From contig CAJWBA010000015.1 of assembly GCA_913020155.1 (NCBI GenBank), positions 1-46,500 of the forward strand: DNA of 46,500 bases, written 5' to 3'. This stretch comes from an uncultured Flavobacteriales bacterium (GTDB lineage Bacteria > Bacteroidota > Bacteroidia > Flavobacteriales > Flavobacteriaceae). The notes below the pieces were generated by a model, which had not been told where the DNA came from, ran no database searches, and saw only the letters and a list, made by a program, of their open reading frames with translations. A program made the translations under genes and the position numbers. This document shows positions 25,478 through 32,999 of this stretch, in pieces (within the stretch, counting starts at the first letter, position 1; every line of letters starts with the position of its first letter).

Positions 25478-27544
25478 ATGAAAAAATTAAAATTATTTTA
25501 TTTAGCCTCCTTTAGCCTATCAAGTATCTGTGCTCAAATTGATCGAAGTATCCAGCCTATCTCTGGACCAGCTCCTATAATTCAGCTGGGGGAACCTCAA
25601 AGTTTTACCTTAAAAAATGGAATGACTATCATGGTGGTAGAAAACCACAAACTTCCAAGGGTAACCATTACTTTAAGCATTGAGAATCCTCCTATTTTTG
25701 AAGGAAAATTAGCAGGAGCTAATGATGTCTTGGGAAGGATGCTTGGCAAAGGTTCACTTAACATAAAAAAAAACACATTCGAAGAAAAAATCGATTTTAT
25801 GGGAGCCTATTTAAACTTTGGTTCTTCAAGGGCATTCGCTTATTCTCTTTCACGCTATTTCCCTAGAGTTTTAGAACTTATGGCAGATGCAGCTTTGAAT
25901 CCTAACTTCATAGAAGAAGAATTTGATAAAGAAAAGGGAAAACTAATTGAATTGATTCGATCTTCAGATAAAGATGTTAAAGCTGCTGCTCGTAGAGTAG
26001 AGAATTTAATTACATTCGGCGAAAAACATCCCTATGGAGAGTTTACCAATACTCAAAGCGTTTCAAACCTAAATATTTCTGATGTTATAAAATATTATGA
26101 TTCAAATTATAATCCAGAAAATGCCTACTTAGTCATTGTTGGAGATGTTAACTTTAAGGACGTAAAAAAACAAGTATCATCTCTTTTCAAAAACTGGGTA
26201 GGGAATGCTCCTACCCCATATCAATTCGATCCAGCAAAAAATAGCTCAGAACTTGACATTCATTTTATTGATATGAATAATGCAAGTCAGTCAGAAGTGT
26301 CTGTAATATTTACAAATGAAATCAATAAAAAGCATCCAGATTATTTTTCGATGCTTTTAGTTAACAATATTTTAGGAGGTGGTGGTCAAGGCCGTTTATT
26401 TCAGAATCTCAGGGAAGACAAAGCATTCACTTACGGATCATATTCAAGATTTCAACCCAACAAATATAGTCGGGCAAAAATGAATGCATATGCTAGTGTT
26501 CGAACTTCAGTTACAGACAGTGCGGTTTTAGAATTGTTAAAAGAATTAGAAAAAATTAGAACTGATGAAGTTACTTTAAAAGAGTTGAATGATGCCAAAG
26601 CAAAATATTCAGGAGTTTTTGTTTTGGCTCTGGAAAAACCCGAAACAATTGCACGATATGCATTGAGTATACAATCAGAAAACCTTCCTGCTAACTTTTA
26701 TAAAACTTTTCTTCAAAAAATTAATGATGTTACTGTTTCGGAGATCCTAAAAACTGCCAAAAAACATGTGGCGCTCAATAACGCTCGTATTTTTGTAACA
26801 GGAAAGGGTGATGAAGTTTTAAATAATTTAGAAAATTTAGCTCCTTTTGGGAAAAGATTGAAGGTTTCGTATTACGATCAGTATGGAACGCCTATCGAAC
26901 GTCCGGACTATTCGAGTCAATTGCCTGATGGGGTTTCTGCTGCTTCTATTTTAGATCATTACTTTAAAGCTATCGGAGGGCTAGACAAAATAAAGAACAT
27001 TACTTCAAAAAGTGAAGTAATTCAGGGAACAATGGAGGAAATGCAACTGGAGATTATTTCTAAAAAAACAACGCAAAAACAGCACTATTTTACCCTTAGT
27101 ATGATGGGGAATGTAGTGCAAAAACGAGTTGTAAATAAAGACAAAGGATATTCGGAAGCAAAAGGGCAAACACTGAAATTGAATGGGGATGAACTTGAAA
27201 CTGCTTTAGAAGAAAGTGAAATTTTTGCTGAAATTAGTCTAAACCCCTCGAATATTAAGGTTAGCGTTTCTGATGTAAACGGAGTTGCCGCTTATGAACT
27301 AGAGGTTTCTCCAAATAAATCCTTTTTCTATGATCAAGAAACTTTTCTAAAAATTAAAATTTCAGAAACCCAAGAAGTTCAAGGAAATACATTAACACAA
27401 AAAACTTTTATGGGAGAATACAAGGAGGTTGATGGAATCTTATTTCCCCACAAAACTACTCAATCTTTTGGCCCTCAATCTATTGATTTTATCACCAAGT
27501 CCATCGAATTAAATGGCATAATTGATGCAGCAGATTTTAATTAA
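25478..27544 (+). CDS. M16 peptidase-like partner without zinc motif, with C-terminal extension
   Basis: 688 residues with a signal peptide (1-19, ending SICAQ). The M16 fold is recognisable (SFTLKNGMTIMVVENHKLP at the start; NPENAYLVIVGDVNFKDVK; ILGGGGQGRLFQNLREDKAF, an Arg/Tyr-containing M16_C motif), but at the zinc site it reads ANDVLGRMLGKGS, so HxxEH is absent. Residues about 490 to 688 form an extra domain (YFKAIGGLDKIKNITS..., LKIKISETQEVQ) of beta-strand type, similar in pattern to outer-membrane lipoprotein-sorting or LolA-like folds found on other Bacteroidota M16 proteins. It probably supplies substrate binding for the partner encoded just upstream. Confidence 0.88.
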   Translation: MKKLKLFYLASFSLSSICAQIDRSIQPISGPAPIIQLGEPQSFTLKNGMTIMVVENHKLPRVTITLSIENPPIFEGKLAGANDVLGRMLGKGSLNIKKNTFEEKIDFMGAYLNFGSSRAFAYSLSRYFPRVLELMADAALNPNFIEEEFDKEKGKLIELIRSSDKDVKAAARRVENLITFGEKHPYGEFTNTQSVSNLNISDVIKYYDSNYNPENAYLVIVGDVNFKDVKKQVSSLFKNWVGNAPTPYQFDPAKNSSELDIHFIDMNNASQSEVSVIFTNEINKKHPDYFSMLLVNNILGGGGQGRLFQNLREDKAFTYGSYSRFQPNKYSRAKMNAYASVRTSVTDSAVLELLKELEKIRTDEVTLKELNDAKAKYSGVFVLALEKPETIARYALSIQSENLPANFYKTFLQKINDVTVSEILKTAKKHVALNNARIFVTGKGDEVLNNLENLAPFGKRLKVSYYDQYGTPIERPDYSSQLPDGVSAASILDHYFKAIGGLDKIKNITSKSEVIQGTMEEMQLEIISKKTTQKQHYFTLSMMGNVVQKRVVNKDKGYSEAKGQTLKLNGDELETALEESEIFAEISLNPSNIKVSVSDVNGVAAYELEVSPNKSFFYDQETFLKIKISETQEVQGNTLTQKTFMGEYKEVDGILFPHKTTQSFGPQSIDFITKSIELNGIIDAADFN

Positions 27545-27572
27545 TTGGGTTAGTTTAAATTGATAAAGCACA

Positions 27573-28454
27573 CTATTTAGGTGTATGTTTTTGTCCAAAA
27601 TAAACTCCGCATATGATTAAGAAAGCGGCTAGCCATTGAAGTTTGCTAAAGGTCTCCCCATCGAATATTCCCCAGCCAATAGCAACAATTGGAAGCAAAT
27701 ACGTAATTGAAATTGCAAAAACCGCTGATGATATTGCCAACAATTGATTAAACATAACCTTGGCGATTGCAGTACCAAATAAAGCAAGAATTAAGATGTA
27801 TCCCATAGCTTTTAAAACAACCTCATCTTGATAAAAACCATACCAGTTAAAATCAGAAAAAAGTAATATCAATAATGCTGGTGGAGAAATCATTAAAAAA
27901 TTTCCTAATGCAATTGCAAATGGAGAAACATCCGAAAGTTTATTTTTCAAGATATTAACATTAATTCCATAAAAAATAGAAGCACAAACTATCAATAGAG
28001 AGTATTTTGGATCGCCATTTGTGTTAAATGAAAACTCTTGAGCCACAAGCAAAAGAGTACCCAAAAAGCCTGCAAAAACACCTAAAAGCTGTTTTCGAAG
28101 AATCTTAATACGAAACAAAAAATAAGCAAAAACAACTGTAAACAGGGGCGTTAATCCATTGAGAACAGCTGCAACAGAACTATCAACCTCAGTCTCAGCA
28201 AATGAAAATAAAAAAGTAGGGAAAAAAGTTCCATAAAAACCCGTTTGTAAAATCCAGTTCCATTGTTTACGAGTAATTCCTTTCAAAGAATTGGCTCCTA
28301 AACACAGAAGAATGATTGTTGTAAAAAGTATTCTTAAAGACCCCAGCTGAAGGGGTGTTAGACCAATAAGCCCTTTTTTGATAAGAATATAAGAACTTCC
28401 CCATATGATTGAAAGGGAAATGAGGTACGCCCACTTCCTAAACATTATTGTCAT
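27573..28454 (-). CDS. EamA/DMT-family transporter
   Basis: 293 residues with ten membrane helices in two five-helix EamA repeats. LSIIWGSSYILIKKGLIGLTP at the N terminus, LRILFTTIILLCLG, and LNGLTPLFTVVFAYFLFRI are standard for the drug/metabolite transporter superfamily. Substrate unknown (amino acids or metabolites are typical). It converges with the M16 pair and diverges from the HMA lipoprotein gene. Confidence 0.9.
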   Translation of the reverse strand: MTIMFRKWAYLISLSIIWGSSYILIKKGLIGLTPLQLGSLRILFTTIILLCLGANSLKGITRKQWNWILQTGFYGTFFPTFLFSFAETEVDSSVAAVLNGLTPLFTVVFAYFLFRIKILRKQLLGVFAGFLGTLLLVAQEFSFNTNGDPKYSLLIVCASIFYGINVNILKNKLSDVSPFAIALGNFLMISPPALLILLFSDFNWYGFYQDEVVLKAMGYILILALFGTAIAKVMFNQLLAISSAVFAISITYLLPIVAIGWGIFDGETFSKLQWLAAFLIICGVYFGQKHTPK

Positions 28455-28512
28455 ACCCCTAATTTTTTATAAAAATGATCATTTTTAAGGAAATACATTC
28501 TTATTAAATCAG

Positions 28513-28520
28513 TATTTTTG
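28513..28520 (+). promoter_or_regulatory. -7 promoter element before the HMA lipoprotein gene
   Basis: TATTTTTG, an exact TAnnTTTG, 13 bases before the ATG at 28534. Confidence 0.45.
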
Positions 28521-28533
28521 TAAAAAATTTGGG

Positions 28534-28923
28534 ATGGGAAAAAATTTAATTATTCTTATAACTATTGTAATTACAATTAGCTGTAAGCAAGCGACACCAG
28601 AAGTAAAAACAATTGAGATTACAAAACCTCAAGAAGTAGTTTTAAATTCTGATAACCTAATCAAAAGAGAGTTGAAAATTACGGGTATGACCTGTGCAAT
28701 CGGATGTGCTGCTACCATTGAAAAAAAAATAAATAAAACTCCTGGAGTACAATCTGCTATTGTAGATTTCGAAAATGCTGTTGCCCAAATTGTTTTTGAT
28801 CCAAACCGGATAAAGGACCAAGAGTTAATCAATGCTATTCAGGAAGTTGGATCAGCTTATGAAGTAACTGATAACAAGAGAGTTGATTCTTTTAGTGTCC
28901 TAAAACAAAATACTATTCATTAG
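28534..28923 (+). CDS. HMA-domain lipoprotein with C-x3-C metal site
   Basis: 129 residues. A leader with lipobox TISC (Cys17) predicts a lipid-anchored periplasmic protein. Residues about 45-110 are one heavy-metal-associated domain: ELKITGMTC at 46-54, TIEKKINKTPGVQSAIVDFEN, and the closing INAIQEVGSAYEV. The metal site reads C-A-I-G-C (Cys54 and Cys58), so it is C-x3-C rather than the usual C-x2-C of copper chaperones. Its last 11 bases overlap the convergent gldD gene. A role in periplasmic metal handling is inferred; no P-type ATPase lies nearby. Confidence 0.85.
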   Translation: MGKNLIILITIVITISCKQATPEVKTIEITKPQEVVLNSDNLIKRELKITGMTCAIGCAATIEKKINKTPGVQSAIVDFENAVAQIVFDPNRIKDQELINAIQEVGSAYEVTDNKRVDSFSVLKQNTIH

Positions 28924-29482
28924 AAGTATTTTTCCATTCAAAAGATTCCATTAATTGCATCATGTCGTTTTCTACATAATTTGCTGCAGGCATTAATGAA
29001 TCATAATTAGGTCTTGTGTAAAAATATAAAGATCCTACAAGAAAGTGATCGATGCTATCTGTTAAAAAAAATTGTGCCTGAGAGGCAGCCTCTCCAACAA
29101 CCCTAAATAGAGTTCCATAAACTCTCTTTTTTGGGTTTTGAAAAACTCTTTCAGGAATCTCTTCTGCTTTTACAATGTGTTTGCTCGGCATTTGATAGGC
29201 ATCATAAAGAAGTGAATCCAAATTATCCTCAACGGATACATAAGATAAATAAATTGTTGCTTTCATTTTGGGGTATTTGATTTTGTTCCAACATTGAGCT
29301 TGTGGAACAATTTCAGCCGCCTGATTTACATCAAAAGAAAAAGGACAATCATCAACAATAATTTTATAAAAAGGTTCTGGATAATTCAAGCTCAGGTATG
29401 CTTTTGGTTTTGGAAGTGTATCTTCTTCACAACTAACTAAACTGAAAAATAAAAAAACTAGCGCCAAAAAAATTTTCATCAC
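28913..29482 (-). CDS. gldD: Gliding motility lipoprotein GldD
   Basis: 189 residues with lipobox LVSC (Cys18). The mature start PKPKAYLSLNYPEPFY, the Cys pair around DDCPFSF and AQCWNKIKYPKMKATIYLSY, and GEAASQAQFFLTDS followed by HFLVGSLYFYTRPNYDSL are recognisable GldD segments. GldD is an inner-membrane or periplasmic lipoprotein needed for gliding and the type IX secretion machinery in Flavobacteriia. It follows gldE (21 bp gap), the usual arrangement. Presence suggests, but does not prove, gliding ability. Confidence 0.92.
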   Translation of the reverse strand: MMKIFLALVFLFFSLVSCEEDTLPKPKAYLSLNYPEPFYKIIVDDCPFSFDVNQAAEIVPQAQCWNKIKYPKMKATIYLSYVSVEDNLDSLLYDAYQMPSKHIVKAEEIPERVFQNPKKRVYGTLFRVVGEAASQAQFFLTDSIDHFLVGSLYFYTRPNYDSLMPAANYVENDMMQLMESFEWKNTSNE

Positions 29483-29503
29483 AAAAGGTATTTCATATAA
29501 ATT

Positions 29504-30811
29504 TTATGGTAATGTTATCTTGATTTGTTTTATCCTTTTTTGATCTACAAGTTCTACAGTAAACAATATTTTTTTAAAAAATATTGTTTGGCCAAAAACA
29601 GGTAACTGCTGTGCTATTTCTAGGATAAATCCAGCCAATGTTTCTGATTCACCTTTTACTTTTTCAAAGGCCTCGATATCATTGATTTGTAATATTTTAT
29701 AAAGATCTTTCAGGCTTATCTTGGCATTGACTACAAAGTTTTTCTCGTCTATTTTAGAATATTCCAATTCCTCTTCATCAAACTCATCAGAAATATCACC
29801 TACAATCTCCTCAATAAGATCTTCGAGTGAAACAATACCGGAAGTACCACCGTATTCATCAACTACAACAGCCATGTGTATTTTCTTGATTTTGAATTCG
29901 TTCAATAAATCATCTAGCTTTTTGTTTTCTGGTACATAATAAGGTTTTCTTAAAAGTTTTTGCCAATTGAACCCAGGTGTAGTTACGTTTGGCATTAAAT
30001 CTTTTACGTATAAAATTCCATCAATTTGATCCAATTTATCGTTGTACACAGGAATCCTAGAAAACCCCTTTTCGATAATTAAAGGCAGTATTTCTTCAAA
30101 AGACATTTCCTTATCAAGGGCAAAGACATCAATCCTAGGACACATTACTTGCTTGGTGTCTGTGGCACCAAAATTAATAATACCCTGAAGAATTTGATCC
30201 TCTTCTTTAGTGGTATCCTTTTGTTGAGTAAATTCTAATGCCTGAGAAAGTGTATCAACCGAAAAAGAGTTGGATTGTTGTCCAAATTTGCCTTCCAAGA
30301 ATAAGGTTATTTTACTCATCGGAATGGTTACAAAAAACAACAGGTTATGATCCAAACGATAAATCACCCCAGACATTACCCTGGAGAAAGTCATGCTGTT
30401 CTTGTTAGCATATATTTTTGGTAGGATCTCCCCAAAAAGTAAAATAACAAAGGTTATCAATCCTATTTCGATCAGAAGTCTTACAAAATCATTCAACATG
30501 CCTCGAAAAAGTAAATCACCTAAAGATGCAAAAAGAAGAACAATCCCAATATTTATAAAATTATTAGCCACAAGAATTGTTGCTAATAATCTTTTCGGCT
30601 TTTTTAATAAACTTTCAATCCTTGTGGTTTGCTTAGGGTACTTTTCTTTTTGTTCTTCTATTAGAGAAGGAGTCAAAGAAAAAAAAGCAACTTCTGCTCC
30701 TGAAATTAGTGCTGAACAAACTAGCAAAAATGCCAAAAGTATAATTTTTAGACCCACAACAGGTTCAATTGAAATGAAAAGAAAATAAATACTTAAGGGT
30801 TCAGGATCCAA
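29504..30811 (-). CDS. gldE: Gliding motility-associated protein GldE (CNNM/CBS transporter family)
   Basis: 435 residues: an N-terminal DUF21/CNNM membrane domain with about four helices (LIIEIGLITFVILLFGEILPKIYA-like region), a CBS-domain pair around residues 215-340 (VMCPRIDVFALD, GFSRIPVYNDKLD, HMAVVVDEYGGTSGIVSLED), and a C-terminal CorC/HlyC transporter-associated domain. The DEYGGTSGIVSLEDLIEEIVG stretch is diagnostic. Position between ssb and gldD identifies it as GldE, a suppressor/partner of GldD; the family otherwise handles Mg2+/Co2+ export. Confidence 0.92.
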   Translation of the reverse strand: MDPEPLSIYFLFISIEPVVGLKIILLAFLLVCSALISGAEVAFFSLTPSLIEEQKEKYPKQTTRIESLLKKPKRLLATILVANNFINIGIVLLFASLGDLLFRGMLNDFVRLLIEIGLITFVILLFGEILPKIYANKNSMTFSRVMSGVIYRLDHNLLFFVTIPMSKITLFLEGKFGQQSNSFSVDTLSQALEFTQQKDTTKEEDQILQGIINFGATDTKQVMCPRIDVFALDKEMSFEEILPLIIEKGFSRIPVYNDKLDQIDGILYVKDLMPNVTTPGFNWQKLLRKPYYVPENKKLDDLLNEFKIKKIHMAVVVDEYGGTSGIVSLEDLIEEIVGDISDEFDEEELEYSKIDEKNFVVNAKISLKDLYKILQINDIEAFEKVKGESETLAGFILEIAQQLPVFGQTIFFKKILFTVELVDQKRIKQIKITLP

Positions 30812-30828
30812 TTAGTTTTGGTTTAAAA

Positions 30829-31236
30829 TTAAAAAGGTAAATCATCTTCTTTGGAAGGTGGTTTTGTTGAAGTTGGTAGTTGTGTATCTGGAATGCTTTT
30901 TTTAGTACTCAAAAACGTGAATTCATTCACATCAATTTCGGTTGTATACCGATCAGTTCCATCTTCTGCCTGCCATTTTCTTGTTTTGATTTTTCCTTCA
31001 ACATAAACGCGATCTCCCTTGCTTAAGTATTTTTCGCAGACTTCAGCAGCTTTGTTTCTCATAACAATATTGTGCCAATCGGTATTGGTTACTTTCTCAC
31101 CCGTTGCTTTTTTGGTGTAGGTTTCGTTAGTCGCTAGGGGAAATCTTCCGATCGCTCCTCCTCCCTCGAAATAGTGCATTTTTATGTCATCTCCAAGATG
31201 ACCAATCAACATAACTTTATTAAGGCTTCCACTCAT
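30829..31236 (-). CDS. ssb: Single-stranded DNA-binding protein
   Basis: 135 residues. OB-fold start NKVMLIGHLGDDIKMHYFEGG, then TDWHNIVMRNKAAEVCEKYL and KGDRVYVEGKIKTRKWQ, all standard for SSB. The disordered tail is short and ends DDLPF, the acidic tip that binds partner repair proteins. It lies between mutY and gldE on the same strand, as in many Flavobacteriaceae. Confidence 0.95.
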   Translation of the reverse strand: MSGSLNKVMLIGHLGDDIKMHYFEGGGAIGRFPLATNETYTKKATGEKVTNTDWHNIVMRNKAAEVCEKYLSKGDRVYVEGKIKTRKWQAEDGTDRYTTEIDVNEFTFLSTKKSIPDTQLPTSTKPPSKEDDLPF

Positions 31237-31288
31237 AATGATAGATTTTAAGGTTTAAACATATTTAAATATAATAAAGTTCTTGTTT

Positions 31289-32329
31289 TTAAAGATAGAA
31301 TTTTTTAATAAATTTTTCTAAAACACTGGGGACTGGATAGTTATGAACTTCATTTTCAAACATTCCTTCTTCCAAAAGAATATTAGTTTTTACTTTCCAA
31401 TATGTAATATACAACTGTTGATGAGATAATTTATGTCTAATTGGAATTTCGTTAATTTTAGATACAGAAGTATCTTTTATTTTTGTGTATCTCGAAATTA
31501 AAGAAGCCTCAGAAATTTCATTAATATTTAAAACATTTAAACTCTCTACCAAAGGGAATTCATACAAGTATTGCCAAATTCCTTTTGTTGTTCTTTGGTG
31601 TAAGAGTGTTTTTTTATTTGGTGTTTCAAAAACTAGGTAATTGAAATATTTATCGGTTACCTTAATTTTGTTTTTTTTTTGCGGAAGTTTACTGACTAAG
31701 TTTTGGTTGAATGCTGTGCAGACATTTTGAAAAGGGCATGTATTGCAAACTGGCTTTTTTGGTTTACACTGGAGTGCGCCAAACTCCATTAAAGCTTGGT
31801 TAAACTCACCGGGGCTTTCTCTTCCCATTAGTTCTGTTGCTAAGATCTTAAACTCCTTTAGAGCATAAGATGCATCTATTGGGGTGTCTTTTCCAAAATA
31901 TCGAGATAAAACACGATAAACGTTTCCATCAATAACCGCTTGGGGTTCGTTGAAACAAATTGATGATATGGCACTAGCTGTGTAATCACCTATTCCCTTT
32001 AGAGTCAAAAGTTCTTCAAAAGTTTTAGGGAAAACAGAATCATATTCTGATACAATTACTTTTGCTGTGTAATGCAGATTCCTTGCCCGAGAATAATAAC
32101 CTAAACCTTGCCACAATTTTAGGACCTGTTGCTCTTTGGCAGCAGCCAAATGATTAACCGTTGGAAAATTTTCAATGAAAGACTTGTAGTAAGGGGTTCC
32201 CTGAGCAACTCGAGTCTGTTGCAGAATTATCTCAGAAAGCCAGACGCTGTAGGGATCTGTACTTTGGCGCCACGGAAAAGATCTTTTGTTTATTTTGTAC
32301 CAGGCCATTAATAGAGTAGTCCAAGTCAT
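31289..32329 (-). CDS. mutY: A/G-specific adenine glycosylase
   Basis: 346 residues. Removes adenine mispaired with 8-oxoguanine. The HhH core reads LKGIGDYTASAI, followed by AVIDGNVYRVLSR with the catalytic Asp. A [4Fe-4S] cluster loop CKPKKPVCNTCPFQNVC gives the C-x6-C-x2-C-x5-C pattern. LQQTRVAQGTPYY near residue 35 holds the catalytic Glu region, and the C-terminal NUDIX-like domain recognises 8-oxoG. It starts an operon with ssb, gldE and gldD, diverging from HU. Confidence 0.95.
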   Translation of the reverse strand: MTWTTLLMAWYKINKRSFPWRQSTDPYSVWLSEIILQQTRVAQGTPYYKSFIENFPTVNHLAAAKEQQVLKLWQGLGYYSRARNLHYTAKVIVSEYDSVFPKTFEELLTLKGIGDYTASAISSICFNEPQAVIDGNVYRVLSRYFGKDTPIDASYALKEFKILATELMGRESPGEFNQALMEFGALQCKPKKPVCNTCPFQNVCTAFNQNLVSKLPQKKNKIKVTDKYFNYLVFETPNKKTLLHQRTTKGIWQYLYEFPLVESLNVLNINEISEASLISRYTKIKDTSVSKINEIPIRHKLSHQQLYITYWKVKTNILLEEGMFENEVHNYPVPSVLEKFIKKFYL

Positions 32330-32335
32330 TAATTA

Positions 32336-32343
32336 CAAAAGTA
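32336..32343 (-). promoter_or_regulatory. -7 promoter element next to the mutY start
   Basis: The minus strand reads TACTTTTG, an exact TAnnTTTG, with only six bases before the mutY ATG, so transcription would start at or beside the start codon. Confidence 0.4.
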
Positions 32344-32406
32344 ATGCTTCGCTCGGGATTTAAAAAGGTTAATATTAATGAATTAGGCTAGTGAATATTA
32401 AATTTA

Positions 32407-32414
32407 TATATTTG
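32407..32414 (+). promoter_or_regulatory. -7 promoter element before the HU gene
   Basis: TATATTTG matches TAnnTTTG exactly, 39 bases before the ATG at 32454. A divergent element for mutY sits 64 bases away on the other strand. Confidence 0.55.
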
Positions 32415-32453
32415 CATTCCTTAAAATGGGATAATCTATAATTAAAAGTTATT

Positions 32454-32744
32454 ATGACTAAAGCAGAAATCGTTTCAAGTATTTCGGAACAACTAGGAAT
32501 TGACAAAGGTGATGTACAGGCAACTGTAGAAAAATTTATGGAAGAAGTAAAATCTTCTTTAGAGGGAAATGAGAATGTTTACTTGAGAGGTTTTGGAAGT
32601 TTTGTAGTAAAAACCAGAGCTGAAAAAACAGGTAGAAATATTTCAAAAAATACTGCTGTCAAAATACCGGCTCACAACATACCAGCTTTTAAACCAGCAA
32701 AAATATTTGTAGAGGGAGTTAAAAGTAAGGTTCCTGTAAAATAA
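32454..32744 (+). CDS. HU-family DNA-binding protein
   Basis: 96 residues. MTKAEIVSSISEQLGIDKGD forms the N-terminal helices, VYLRGFGSFVVKTRAEKTGRN is the HU strand with the RGFGSF signature, and KIPAHNIPAFKPAK is the DNA-bending arm end. It compacts and bends chromosomal DNA. HU followed by the small COX24-like gene and the RNase G gene is an order I recall from other Flavobacteriia. Confidence 0.95.
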   Translation: MTKAEIVSSISEQLGIDKGDVQATVEKFMEEVKSSLEGNENVYLRGFGSFVVKTRAEKTGRNISKNTAVKIPAHNIPAFKPAKIFVEGVKSKVPVK

Positions 32745-32770
32745 TTTATTAATCAACAACAAAACAAACT

Positions 32771-32860
32771 ATGCCAAGCGGTAAAAAACGTAAGAGACAT
32801 AAAGTTGCTACACACAAACGTAAAAAAAGACGTAGAGCCAATCGTCACAAGAAAAAATAG
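32771..32860 (+). CDS. 29-residue AURKAIP1/COX24-like basic protein
   Basis: A very short gene encoding MPSGKKRKRHKVATHKRKKR followed by RRANRHKKK, 29 residues, overwhelmingly Lys/Arg/His. This matches the small AURKAIP1/COX24-domain proteins of Bacteroidota, whose mitochondrial relative (mS38) is a component of the small ribosomal subunit, so a ribosome-associated role is likely. ATG at 32771 is preceded by a short AT-rich gap of 26 bases after HU, and the TAG stop at 32858-32860 is unambiguous. Easily missed because of its length. Family identity is from memory of the conserved peptide. Confidence 0.82.
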   Translation: MPSGKKRKRHKVATHKRKKRRRANRHKKK

Positions 32861-32958
32861 TGCAGAATACACTTAAAAAATTCATTGTTCTTTGAAATGA
32901 AGCCAATTAATTAAAATACGCTTCACAGGTTAAATCCTGAAAAATTATTGTTTAATCC

Positions 32959-32984
32959 GTTTGTACAAATCCATTTGTACGGAC
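32959..32984 (+). promoter_or_regulatory. Hairpin in the RNase G leader
   Basis: GTACAAAT (32963-32970) and ATTTGTAC (32973-32980) are a perfect 8-bp inverted repeat with a CC centre; two G-U pairs and two more Watson-Crick pairs extend the RNA stem to about 12 bp. It ends 16 bases before the preferred GTG start. It could be an RNA control element or an operator. Confidence 0.5.
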
Positions 32985-32999
32985 ATAATATTACTCAGA

